Positions 1 through 6,830 of a stretch of 13,449 nucleotides of DNA are shown piece by piece. A program made the position numbers and the translations under genes. The DNA is from JBKDZR01 sp047971485 (lineage in GTDB: Bacteria > Pseudomonadota > Alphaproteobacteria > Rhodobacterales > Rhodobacteraceae): NCBI GenBank assembly GCA_047971485.1, contig JBKDZR010000099.1, positions 1-13,449 of the forward strand, given 5' to 3'. Within the stretch, counting starts at the first letter, position 1. The number at the start of each line of letters is the position of its first letter. Below the pieces are notes generated by a model. That model was not told where the DNA came from. It searched no databases and was given only the letters and a program-made list of their open reading frames with translations.

Positions 1-921
1 ATGGATGCCATCCGGGATCTGGAACGTCCGGCCACCCGTGACAGCCGCGATCTGGGGGATCCCGGTCCCGATCCGGATCCGGTGAGCAACTTCACCAAAG
101 AAGGTTACATGGCCGCCGTCCGGAAGGCCCAGGATTACATCCGCGCCGGCGATATCTTTCAGGTGGTGCCCGCACAGCGCTGGTCCCAGCCCTTCGCGTT
201 GCCGCCCTTCGCGCTGTATCGGTCGCTGCGGCGCACCAACCCGTCACCCTTCATGTTCTACTTCAACTTCGGTGGTTTCCAGGTGATCGGTGTCAGCCCC
301 GAGATCCTGGTACGTGTCTTCGGCAAAGAGGTAACAATCCGTCCCATCGCCGGCACCCGGCCGCGCGGGGCCACCCCCGAAGAGGACAAGGCCCTGGAAG
401 CCGACCTTTTGGCCGATCCCAAAGAACGGGCCGAGCATCTGATGCTGCTGGATCTGGGGCGCAACGACACCGGGCGGGTTTCAAAGATCGGCACGGTACG
501 TCCGACCGAGCAATTCATCATCGAGCGCTACAGCCACGTCATGCATATCGTCTCGAACGTGGTGGGTGAACTCTCGGATGATCATGACGCTCTGTCGGCA
601 CTGTTGGCCGGTTTGCCGGCGGGCACGGTTTCTGGCGCGCCCAAAGTCCGCGCGATGGAAATCATTGATGAGTTGGAACCAGAAAAACGCGGCATCTATG
701 GGGGCGGTGTTGGATATTTCGCCGCCAATGGCGATATGGACATGTGCATCGCCCTGCGCACGGCCCTGCTGAAGGATCAGGTTCTGTACATGCAGGCGGG
801 CGGCGGGGTGGTCTATGACAGCGACCCCGAAGCCGAGTGGCAGGAATCCGTGAACAAGTCCAAGGCAATCCAGGCCGCCGCTGCCGAGGCCGGCCGGTTT
901 GTATCCGGGTCCAACAGCTAG
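1..921 (+). CDS. trpE: Anthranilate synthase component I (3' part, 5' end outside window)
   Basis: This is the catalytic C-terminal part of TrpE, which converts chorismate to anthranilate using ammonia supplied by TrpG, the first step of tryptophan synthesis. The visible 306 residues carry the chorismate-binding signatures in order: PIAGTRPRG (about 115-123), DLGRNDTGR (151-159), LPAGTVSGAPKVRAMEIIDE (205-224) and YGGGVGY (233-239), ending with the typical YDSDPEAEWQE stretch (272-282). The codon at position 1 is an ATG, but a full TrpE is around 500 residues, so this is taken as an internal methionine and roughly the first 200 residues lie upstream. The stop is TAG at 919-921. The feedback-inhibition (Trp-binding) N-terminal region is not visible. 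Unlike in many bacteria, trpE is not contiguous with trpG: a convergent minus-strand gene lies between them. The distinction from other chorismate-binding enzymes (PabB, isochorismate synthase) rests on the TrpE-like motifs and the nearby trpGDC. Confidence 0.95.
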   Translation: MDAIRDLERPATRDSRDLGDPGPDPDPVSNFTKEGYMAAVRKAQDYIRAGDIFQVVPAQRWSQPFALPPFALYRSLRRTNPSPFMFYFNFGGFQVIGVSPEILVRVFGKEVTIRPIAGTRPRGATPEEDKALEADLLADPKERAEHLMLLDLGRNDTGRVSKIGTVRPTEQFIIERYSHVMHIVSNVVGELSDDHDALSALLAGLPAGTVSGAPKVRAMEIIDELEPEKRGIYGGGVGYFAANGDMDMCIALRTALLKDQVLYMQAGGGVVYDSDPEAEWQESVNKSKAIQAAAAEAGRFVSGSNS

Positions 922-1028
922 GCAGGATTTCCGCAAGGGCGTGCCGGTGGTGGGCATTTCCCGCCGCCGGAACAGTCGCACAGCGCCGGGATGGGCGGCA
1001 TCCGAGGTGTGCGCGGGTCCCAACCAAT

Positions 1029-1080
1029 CGCCGTGCCGGAGGGCCGCCCCTTCAGGCACGGCGGCCCGATGGGCCTTGTT
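1029..1080 (+). terminator. Possible trpE terminator (two adjacent hairpins)
   Basis: A 9-bp perfect stem pairs 1029-1037 (CGCCGTGCC) with 1055-1063 (GGCACGGCG), and its 17-nt loop can fold a second short stem. Directly next is GGCCC-GAT-GGGCC at 1063-1075 followed by TTGTT. The T tract is weak and the structure begins about 108 nt after the trpE stop, so its role as terminator is an inference. Confidence 0.35.
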
Positions 1081-1191
1081 CTCCGCCAACAGGGCGCCGC
1101 GATGCCATCCCCCGTTTCCGACACCCCGCCCGAAACAAGGGCGCGTGCCGCACACCACGGCAACAAGGGTGCAAGGCCACCATCCACAAGG

Positions 1192-1236
1192 AAAAAACCG
1201 TCAGTCGCCAACGCCATTGGTCGGGGCACCATGGCG
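1192..1236 (-). terminator. Possible imperfect terminator of the minus-strand gene
   Basis: Read on the minus strand, 1236-1212 forms a hairpin: CGCCAT at 1212-1217 pairs with ATGGCG at 1231-1236, and GGT pairs with ACC inside after one bulged base. A run of six T (plus-strand A6 at 1192-1197) follows 14 nt further on. It lies about 45 nt past the stop at 1281. The gap between stem and T run is longer than in a standard intrinsic terminator, so the call is tentative. Confidence 0.3.
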
Positions 1237-1280
1237 CTTCGTCGGGCGGCCTTTCACCCGAAACCGGCGGGACGGCCAGG

Positions 1281-2507
1281 TCAGCGAAAGGCGCGTGTCA
1301 GCGGTCCGGCCACGGGCGCATCCGGGGCACGCAGTACCGTGCTGACCGCCGGGGCCGCCGCTGGTGTGACCAGCATCACCGCCTGCCCGTCGCGCCCGGC
1401 CCGCCGCGCGGCAGCGGCGATGCTTTGGGCTGCGACATCCGGGGTGGCGATGGTCCGGTAGACCGACGCTGCCCGCAAACCGCGCGCACGGGCCCGTGCA
1501 ACCATCCCATGATCCGCACCCTGCCCGACCAAAACGCCCCAATCCGTACCAATCAAGCGATCCAGCAGGTCCTGTTCCGTCTCTGCTGTCAGGGGGGCCT
1601 CGATCAGGATGGCCCCGGCACCGCCGGTTACGGGCCGGACGGCGGACAGATCGAGGGGCAGATCTGCGCCGCGCGGCAACTGCGGATCGCCCAAGGTTGC
1701 GGCCGCCCAGGCCTTGCTGTCCTCTGGTCCGCTGGCGGTCAGCAAAAAGACCACCGGGTGTTGACCGGGAGGCACCGGCAACGACGGCACGGCCGGCGCC
1801 ACCGGCCCTGCAGCCGGAAGGCCCGCCGCCACCGGTCCAGCCGGATCCGGACTGCGATCCAGAGGGGGATCCTCGGCTTGCAGGGCAGACATGACCCCGG
1901 GTTCAGCCGACGGCGGGGGCAGGTCGGACAGATCCGGGCCGGAAACCACAGGCGGGACCGGCGGCGGGATCAGGGCAACCGGCCCCGGATTCCCCTGTGG
2001 CGCAGTCGGCATGTCTTGCCCCTGAGCCTGACGGGAACGCGCGGGGGGCTGGCCGGGACTGGCCGGAACCGGGGCGCCCCCCCTGGTCCCTGTCGGATCC
2101 GGAAACAGGACAGGAAGACGGCCCATGGCCGGGGCCAGTGGCGCTGGCGGCGCCGGCAGAACCACCGCAAGATCCGCCCCCATCCCCAGATCCGACAGCA
2201 TGGCCGCTCGGCGTGGGGGGGCACTGTCCCCCCGGTCCGCCAAGGAAATGGGATCGGATCCGCGCGTTTCGGGCGGCAGGACCGGCGGGCTCTGCCAAGC
2301 CGGGGCGGGGCCATCGCGTTCGGCGACCAGAGCGGCCGGCTGCAAACCGGGTCCCGCCACTCCCCCCTCTTCGGGGGCAGGACGGGACAACGCTACGGCC
2401 AGCACGATCAGCGCGCTGACCAGCGTCCCCGCCGCGGCGCCTTGCCACAGCCCGCGGCGCAGGGCATGCGCGCCATGGACCGGCGCCGTGTCCTCTGTCT
2501 CCGCCAC
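1281..2507 (-). CDS. Membrane-anchored Pro/Ala-rich protein, possibly a diverged YibQ-type polysaccharide deacetylase
   Basis: I do not firmly recognise this protein. With the chosen GTG start (2507) it has 408 residues: a short tail, a single hydrophobic helix at about 22-41 preceded by arginines (a likely signal anchor), a long Pro/Ala/Gly-rich linker to about 245, and a compact C-terminal domain of about 160 residues (249-408). That domain opens with a hydrophobic strand (HPVVFLLTASG), continues through ILIEAPLTAETEQDLLDRL and a GL-containing turn, and ends with a helix and strand, GRDGQAVMLVTPAAAPAVSTVL. The order resembles the divergent polysaccharide deacetylase (DUF610/YibQ) fold, but the usual catalytic Asp pair at the first strand is absent. 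This assignment is inference. The frame stays open to an ATG at 2699, but that codon overlaps the trpG start and the extra residues are rich in rare AGA/AGG codons; TTG at 2540 and GTG at 2660 are other starts. It probably faces the periplasm. Confidence 0.65.
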   Translation of the reverse strand: MAETEDTAPVHGAHALRRGLWQGAAAGTLVSALIVLAVALSRPAPEEGGVAGPGLQPAALVAERDGPAPAWQSPPVLPPETRGSDPISLADRGDSAPPRRAAMLSDLGMGADLAVVLPAPPAPLAPAMGRLPVLFPDPTGTRGGAPVPASPGQPPARSRQAQGQDMPTAPQGNPGPVALIPPPVPPVVSGPDLSDLPPPSAEPGVMSALQAEDPPLDRSPDPAGPVAAGLPAAGPVAPAVPSLPVPPGQHPVVFLLTASGPEDSKAWAAATLGDPQLPRGADLPLDLSAVRPVTGGAGAILIEAPLTAETEQDLLDRLIGTDWGVLVGQGADHGMVARARARGLRAASVYRTIATPDVAAQSIAAAARRAGRDGQAVMLVTPAAAPAVSTVLRAPDAPVAGPLTRAFR

Positions 2508-2623
2508 ACCCGACGGTTTGCCCTTCCGCTCTGTCTTCAATGCCCTTGCCCGGCCCCCATGCCTGTCGCCGTCCGTCTGCCCGGTTTCGGTCCCCGGCCC
2601 TCTGGTAGCCTGTCGCCGGGGTC

Positions 2624-2654
2624 TTGACCACCCGGCCCGGACCTGAACATGTTC
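2624..2654 (+). promoter_or_regulatory. Candidate trpG operon promoter with overlapping palindrome
   Basis: TTGACC at 2624-2629 resembles a sigma-70 -35 box. The expected -10 position 15-17 nt downstream falls in a perfect 10-bp palindrome, GAACATGTTC, at 2645-2654, which has no strong -10 match of its own. A palindrome over the -10 region is operator-like. The position fits transcription of trpG, whose ATG is at 2698. No Trp-rich leader peptide or attenuator was found here. Confidence 0.3.
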
Positions 2655-2697
2655 GCGCACCCGCGTTATCCTGCCCGAGAGGTCCGCAAGCCGTCCC

Positions 2698-3279
2698 ATG
2701 CTGCTCCTGATCGATAATTACGACAGTTTCACCGACAATCTTGTCCATTACCTTGGCGAGTTGGGCGCGGAAACGTCTGTCTGGCGCAATGATGCGCTGG
2801 ATGTGGACCAGGCCCTGGCCCTGCGCCCCCAGGCGATCATCCTGTCCCCGGGCCCCTGCGATCCGGATCAGGCCGGCATCTGCCTGCCCCTGACTCTGGC
2901 TGCGGCCGAAGCCGGCATTCCGCTGCTGGGTGTCTGCCTGGGCCATCAGACCATCGGTCAGGCCTTTGGGGGCAAGGTGGTGCGCTGTCATGAAATCGTC
3001 CACGGCAAGCTGGGCCAGATCGAACACGCAGGCCAAGGCGTCTTTGCAGGGCTTCCCTCACCGCTGAACGCAACACGCTATCATTCGCTGGTGGTGGAGC
3101 GCGACACCCTGCCCCCGGCGCTGGAGGTCACGGCCTGGCTGAACGATGGTACGATCATGGGTCTGCGCCACCGTGAGTTGCCCATCGAAGGGGTGCAGTT
3201 TCACCCCGAAAGCATCGCCTCGGAACATGGCCACGCGATGCTCAAGACCTTTCTCGACAACACCCGGGTGCCCGCATGA
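2698..3279 (+). CDS. trpG: Anthranilate synthase component II (glutamine amidotransferase)
   Basis: TrpG hydrolyses glutamine and channels ammonia to TrpE in the cytoplasmic anthranilate synthase complex. The 193 residues are the normal length for a stand-alone class I amidotransferase. Visible features are the N-terminal LLIDNYDSFTDNL, the oxyanion region SPGPCDP (50-56), the nucleophile elbow GVCLGHQ with Cys80, and the His/Glu of the triad in QFHPES (His169, Glu171). It could also serve p-aminobenzoate synthase, since many bacteria share one amidotransferase between TrpE and PabB; the sequence alone does not decide this. The start at 2698 is fixed by the conserved N-terminus; no strong Shine-Dalgarno lies at ideal spacing. 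Its TGA overlaps the trpD ATG by 4 bp (ATGA), the first of four coupled junctions. Confidence 0.96.
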   Translation: MLLLIDNYDSFTDNLVHYLGELGAETSVWRNDALDVDQALALRPQAIILSPGPCDPDQAGICLPLTLAAAEAGIPLLGVCLGHQTIGQAFGGKVVRCHEIVHGKLGQIEHAGQGVFAGLPSPLNATRYHSLVVERDTLPPALEVTAWLNDGTIMGLRHRELPIEGVQFHPESIASEHGHAMLKTFLDNTRVPA

Positions 3280-4298
3280 GCGACCAGTTGAAACCCCTGA
3301 TCGGGGCCGCCGCCGAGCGCCCCCTGACCCGGGCCGAGGCGGAACGCGCCTTCGAGATCCTGTTTCAGGGCGATGCCACCCCCAGCCAGATCGGCGGCCT
3401 CCTGATGGCCCTGCGCACCCGGGGCGAAACGGTTGAGGAATACGCCGCCGCCGCCTCGGTCATGCGCGCACGCTGCCATGTGGTAAAGGCCCCCGCCGAT
3501 GCCATGGACATTGTCGGCACTGGCGGCGACGGCAAGGGGACGCTGAACATTTCCACCGCCACGGCGCTGGTTGTCGCCGGGGCCGGTGTGCCCGTGGCCA
3601 AGCACGGCAACCGCAATCTCAGCTCGAAATCCGGGGCAGCGGACGCGCTGTCGCAGATGGGGGTCAATGTGATGATCGGCCCCAAGACGGTGGAACATGT
3701 GCTGGCCCAGGCCGGCATTGCCTTCATGATGGCGCCCATGCACCACCCCGCAATGAAACACGTGATGCCAACCCGGACGGAACTGGGGACCCGCACGATC
3801 TTCAACATTCTCGGGCCGCTGACCAACCCCGCCGGGGTCCGTCGCCAGCTGACCGGGGCCTATTCCCGTGATCTGATCCGTCCCATGGCTGAGACCCTGA
3901 ACCTGCTGGGCAGCGATCGGGCCTGGATCGTCCACGGCAGCGATGGCACCGATGAGATCGCCATTTCCGGCGAAACCCATATCGCCGCGCTTGAGAACGG
4001 CAAGGTCGAGGACCGGACCCTTCACCCCGAAGAGGCCGGCCTGCCCGTTCACCCATTCGAGGATATCCTGGGCGGCACACCTGCGCAGAACGCCAGCGCG
4101 CTGCGGGCATTGCTGGATGGCGCGCCCGGGGCTTATCGTGATGCGGTTTGCCTGAATGCCGCCGCCGCCCTGGTGATCGCCGGTCGGGCCCCCGATTTGC
4201 GCGACGGCGCCGCCCTGGCCCGCGAGGCGATTGACAGTGGCCGGGCGCGGGAAAAGGTGACGGCATTGGCACGGCTCAGTTCAGAGGCAACGGCATGA
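3276..4298 (+). CDS. trpD: Anthranilate phosphoribosyltransferase
   Basis: TrpD transfers the phosphoribosyl group of PRPP to anthranilate, the second step of the tryptophan branch. The 340 residues match the usual family length. Conserved elements are the PRPP/diphosphate loop GTGGDGKGTLNIST (81-94), KHGNRNLSSKSGAAD (109-123), the anthranilate-site segment RTELGTRTIFNILGPLTNP (167-185) and DGTDE (223-227), which binds the metal-PRPP. HGNRNLSS differs slightly from the more common HGNRAVSS, with no predicted loss of function. The gene starts inside the trpG stop (ATGA) and its own TGA overlaps the trpC ATG in the same way, implying translational coupling and fixing both starts. Confidence 0.97.
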   Translation: MSDQLKPLIGAAAERPLTRAEAERAFEILFQGDATPSQIGGLLMALRTRGETVEEYAAAASVMRARCHVVKAPADAMDIVGTGGDGKGTLNISTATALVVAGAGVPVAKHGNRNLSSKSGAADALSQMGVNVMIGPKTVEHVLAQAGIAFMMAPMHHPAMKHVMPTRTELGTRTIFNILGPLTNPAGVRRQLTGAYSRDLIRPMAETLNLLGSDRAWIVHGSDGTDEIAISGETHIAALENGKVEDRTLHPEEAGLPVHPFEDILGGTPAQNASALRALLDGAPGAYRDAVCLNAAAALVIAGRAPDLRDGAALAREAIDSGRAREKVTALARLSSEATA

Positions 4299-5107
4299 CC
4301 CCTACCATTCTCGACAAGATCAAGGCTTACAAGCTGGACGAAGTGGCCGACCGCAAGGCCAGCCACCCCCTGCACGAGGTCGAAGCCCTGGCCCGTGGCG
4401 CCTCGCGCCCGCGCGGTTTTGCCGATGCCCTGCACCGGGCCTCGACCCAAGGCTATGGGCTGATCGCCGAGGTCAAGAAAGCCAGCCCGTCCAAGGGGTT
4501 GATCCGCGCCGATTTCGACCCCGCCACTCTGGCCCGCGCCTATGAACAGGGCGGCGCCGCCTGTCTGTCGGTACTGACCGACACGCCCTCGTTCCAGGGG
4601 GCCGACGCCTATCTGACCCAAGCGCGCGAGGCCACCTCCCTGCCTGCCCTGCGCAAGGATTTCATCTACGATCCTTATCAGGTCGCCGAGGCCCGCGCCT
4701 TGGGGGCAGACTGCATTCTGATCATCATGGCCAGTGTCGAGGATGCCCAGGCCGCCGAATTGGAGGATGCGGCCATTGGCTGGGGCATGGATGTGCTGGT
4801 CGAGGTGCATGACGAGGCGGAACTGGACCGGGCCACACGGCTCAAATCGCAGTTGATCGGCATCAACAATCGCGATTTGCGGAGTTTCGTAACTTCGCTT
4901 GATGTGAGCCGGCGCCTGGCCCGGCTGGTGCCGACAGATCGCTGCGTGGTCGCTGAATCGGGTCTGTCCAGCCCCGAGGACCTGGCCGATCTTGCGCGCT
5001 ATGGCGTACGCAGCTTTCTGATCGGCGAAAGCTTGATGCGCCATCAGGACGTGCGTCAGGCCACGGAACGGCTTTTGTCCGATCCGCTGCAAGCCGGAGG
5101 CCTGTGA
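4295..5107 (+). CDS. trpC: Indole-3-glycerol phosphate synthase
   Basis: TrpC closes the ring of carboxyphenylamino-deoxyribulose phosphate to indole-3-glycerol phosphate. It is a 270-residue (beta/alpha)8 barrel of normal single-domain length; the PRA isomerase (TrpF) is not fused to it, nor found in the window. Motifs in order: AEVKKASPSKG (58-68) with a catalytic Lys, LRKDF (119-123) with the second Lys, ADCILIIM (138-145), LVEVHDEAE (168-176) with the catalytic Glu, GINNRDL (189-195), VAESG (219-223) and FLIGES (241-246), which closes the phosphate site. The ATG overlaps the trpD stop by 4 bp, and the TGA shares one base with the moaC ATG (TGATG). Confidence 0.97.
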   Translation: MTPTILDKIKAYKLDEVADRKASHPLHEVEALARGASRPRGFADALHRASTQGYGLIAEVKKASPSKGLIRADFDPATLARAYEQGGAACLSVLTDTPSFQGADAYLTQAREATSLPALRKDFIYDPYQVAEARALGADCILIIMASVEDAQAAELEDAAIGWGMDVLVEVHDEAELDRATRLKSQLIGINNRDLRSFVTSLDVSRRLARLVPTDRCVVAESGLSSPEDLADLARYGVRSFLIGESLMRHQDVRQATERLLSDPLQAGGL

Positions 5108-5586
5108 TGGCCCAGTTCACGCATTTCGATACCAAGGGCGATGCCCACATGGTCGATGTCTCGGGCAAGCCGGTCACCACGCGGCTCGCCGTGGCCAAAG
5201 GCTGGATAAAGATGTCAACGGAAACCCTTGATCTTATTGAATCAGGCCAGGCAAAGAAGGGTGACGTGCTCGGGGTTGCCCGACTGGCCGGGATCATGGG
5301 GACCAAACGGACTGCCGATCTGATCCCGCTTTGCCATCCGCTGCCCATCACCAAGGTGGCGATTGATCTGGACCCCGATCCAGACCTGCCCGGTATCCGC
5401 ATCACCGCGACGGTCAAGACCACGGGCCAGACCGGGGTAGAGATGGAGGCGCTGACCGCCGTTTCCACCGCTGCCTTGACCATCTACGATATGGTCAAAG
5501 CCGTTGAGAAATCCATGAAGATCGGTGGGATACAGCTTTACCTTAAAGAAGGTGGTGCCTCGGGCCGCTATGAGGCCCAAGCGTGA
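5107..5586 (+). CDS. moaC: Cyclic pyranopterin monophosphate synthase MoaC
   Basis: MoaC acts after the radical-SAM enzyme MoaA in the first stage of molybdenum cofactor synthesis, making cyclic pyranopterin monophosphate. The 159 residues equal the family norm. Seen are HMVDVS (14-19), LCHPLPITKV (75-84), GQTGVEMEALTAVSTAAL (107-124), and YDMVK with Asp128 and Lys131, which align with the catalytic pair known from E. coli MoaC. The C-terminal GGIQLYLKEGGASG is also typical. The frame also has a GTG at 5104, but the ATG at 5107 gives the conserved N-terminus and sits 6 nt after a clear GGAGG ribosome site at 5096-5100 inside the end of trpC. Linkage of moaC to trpC is, from memory, common in alphaproteobacteria. 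The TGA overlaps the moeA GTG start. Confidence 0.97.
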   Translation: MAQFTHFDTKGDAHMVDVSGKPVTTRLAVAKGWIKMSTETLDLIESGQAKKGDVLGVARLAGIMGTKRTADLIPLCHPLPITKVAIDLDPDPDLPGIRITATVKTTGQTGVEMEALTAVSTAALTIYDMVKAVEKSMKIGGIQLYLKEGGASGRYEAQA

Positions 5587-6758
5587 TTTCCGTCGATCAA
5601 GCGCTGACGGCGATCTTTGAACTGATCACGCCCCTCCCTTCGGAAACCGTCACATTGCGCCAGGCATGTGGCCGGGTACTGACAGAAGACGCCGTTGCAA
5701 CCCGCGATCAGCCCCCTTTTCCCTCCTCGGCCATGGACGGCTACGCCGTGCGCGATACCGATGTCGCCCCCGGCGCCCGGCTGACGGTGATCGGCGAGGC
5801 CGCCGCCGGTCATCGTTTCTCCGGACCTGTCGGCCCCGGCCAGGCCGTCCGCATCTTTACCGGCGCGCCGGTGCCCGCTGGCGCCGACCGGATTGTCATC
5901 CAGGAAGACGTGATCCGCGATGGCCCCCAGATCAGGATCGGTGAAGCGCCTGATACACAAGCCTATATTCGTCCAGCGGGGGGCGATTTTCGCGCCGGAA
6001 CCCGGCTGGTTGCGGGGCGGCGGTTGCGGCCTGCCGATATCAGCCTTCTGGCCTCGATGAATGTCAACAACCTGCGCGTTGCCCGTCGTCCCGTAGTCGC
6101 CATACTCGGGACCGGGGATGAACTGGTCGCTCCGGGCGAGACCCCCGGTCCCGATCAGATCGTCTCGTCGAACGGCATCGGTCTGGCCGCGCTGGTCGAG
6201 GCCGAAGGCGCATCGGCCCGGATCCTGCCCATCGCCCGCGATACCGTGGCCGCCCTGCGTGATGGGCTGGCCCTTGCCCGCGGGGCCGATCTGATCGTGA
6301 CCAGCGGCGGGGCTTCTGTCGGCGACCATGACCTGATCGCAAACGCCGCCGAAGAGCTGGGCCTGGAGCGTCAATTCTACAAGGTTGCCATGCGGCCCGG
6401 GAAACCGCTGATGGCCGGTCGCCACGCGGGAATTCCCTTGATTGGCCTTCCGGGAAATCCGGTTTCCACAATGGTTTGTGGATCTATATTCATCCTTCCA
6501 GCCCTGCGGGCCATGATGTCCCTGCCCGCTGTTGCAGCCCCACGGCACCCCGCGCGCTTGGCGCACCCGCTTTCCGCAAACGGACCGCGTGAACATTACA
6601 TGCGCGCCCGGACCGAAGCGGACGGGACGGTTCGCGCCTTTGATCGACAGGACAGCAGCCTGCAAAATATTCTCTCCCAAGCCGACGCCCTGATCGTTCG
6701 CCCCCCCGGGGATCGAGCTCGGAAAACGGGCGAATCTATCGAAATTGTTCCGATTTGA
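5583..6758 (+). CDS. moeA: Molybdopterin molybdenumtransferase MoeA
   Basis: MoeA inserts molybdenum into adenylylated molybdopterin, completing the basic molybdenum cofactor. The 391 residues fit the family. The four-domain layout is visible: N-terminal SSAMDGYAVRDTD (48-60), GAPVPAGADRIV (95-106) of the beta-rich domain, then the MoCF-type binding domain with ILGTGDELVAPG (174-185), SNGIG (196-200), VTSGGASVGDHD (239-250) and KPLMAG (274-279), and GLPGNPVS (288-295), followed by the C-terminal beta domain. The start is GTG at 5583, giving a 4-bp GTGA overlap with the moaC stop; the N-terminus MISVDQAL fits MoeA proteins. It is the last gene of the coupled trpGDC-moaC-moeA run. No hairpin terminator separates it from the lexA promoter that begins 10 bp after its stop, so read-through into lexA is possible. 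Confidence 0.96.
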   Translation: MISVDQALTAIFELITPLPSETVTLRQACGRVLTEDAVATRDQPPFPSSAMDGYAVRDTDVAPGARLTVIGEAAAGHRFSGPVGPGQAVRIFTGAPVPAGADRIVIQEDVIRDGPQIRIGEAPDTQAYIRPAGGDFRAGTRLVAGRRLRPADISLLASMNVNNLRVARRPVVAILGTGDELVAPGETPGPDQIVSSNGIGLAALVEAEGASARILPIARDTVAALRDGLALARGADLIVTSGGASVGDHDLIANAAEELGLERQFYKVAMRPGKPLMAGRHAGIPLIGLPGNPVSTMVCGSIFILPALRAMMSLPAVAAPRHPARLAHPLSANGPREHYMRARTEADGTVRAFDRQDSSLQNILSQADALIVRPPGDRARKTGESIEIVPI

Positions 6759-6767
6759 AGCATTTTA

Positions 6768-6796
6768 TTGACACAAACAGGGAACCTATGTAGAAC
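6768..6796 (+). promoter_or_regulatory. lexA promoter
   Basis: A perfect sigma-70 -35 box TTGACA (6768-6773) is followed at 17 nt by TAGAAC (6791-6796), a four-of-six match to TATAAT. This puts transcription start near 6803, about 28 nt before the lexA ATG. The frame from TTG at 6768 is open into lexA, but that codon is the -35 box, which argues against using it as a start. Confidence 0.75.
6782..6796 (+). promoter_or_regulatory. SOS (LexA) operator, GAAC-N7-GAAC
   Basis: GAAC at 6782-6785 and GAAC at 6793-6796 are separated by exactly 7 nt. On the other strand this reads GTTC-N7-GTTC, the direct-repeat LexA box known from Rhodobacter and other alphaproteobacteria. It covers the spacer and the whole -10 box of the lexA promoter, so bound LexA would block RNA polymerase: classical autorepression. 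A third GAAC follows at 6797-6800. Confidence 0.88.
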
Positions 6797-6830
6797 GAAC
6801 GGGAAACGAGGCAAAAACGGACGCAAGCGC

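Larger units (their letters stand above)
922..1280. other. Convergent intergenic gap between trpE and the minus-strand gene
   Basis: This 359-bp stretch separates the 3' ends of trpE (plus) and the following minus-strand gene. I see no credible coding region; the open frames crossing it are Arg/Pro/Gly-rich and match no family I recognise. It holds several inverted repeats (1029-1063, 1063-1075 and 1212-1236) and a run of six A at 1192-1197. Together these suggest transcription termination from both sides, though none is a textbook terminator. Confidence 0.6.

Noticed and set aside
1..3. The ATG at position 1 as the true start of trpE
   Set aside because: The protein from here lacks the N-terminal third of TrpE, so this is most simply an internal methionine of a gene cut by the window edge.
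837..2627. A 596-codon plus-strand open frame running from inside trpE across the minus-strand gene
   Set aside because: It starts within trpE, is Arg/Gly/Pro-rich with no recognisable domain, and is explained as the shadow of the GC-rich, Pro/Ala-rich minus gene.
2508..2697. A Trp-rich leader peptide and attenuator upstream of trpG
   Set aside because: No short ORF with tandem Trp codons and no alternative terminator/antiterminator pair could be identified; a trpE leader would lie outside the window.
6768..6830. A TTG-initiated N-terminal extension of LexA by 21 residues
   Set aside because: The TTG is the -35 box of the lexA promoter and the extension would translate the SOS operator; the ATG at 6831 gives the conserved LexA N-terminus.
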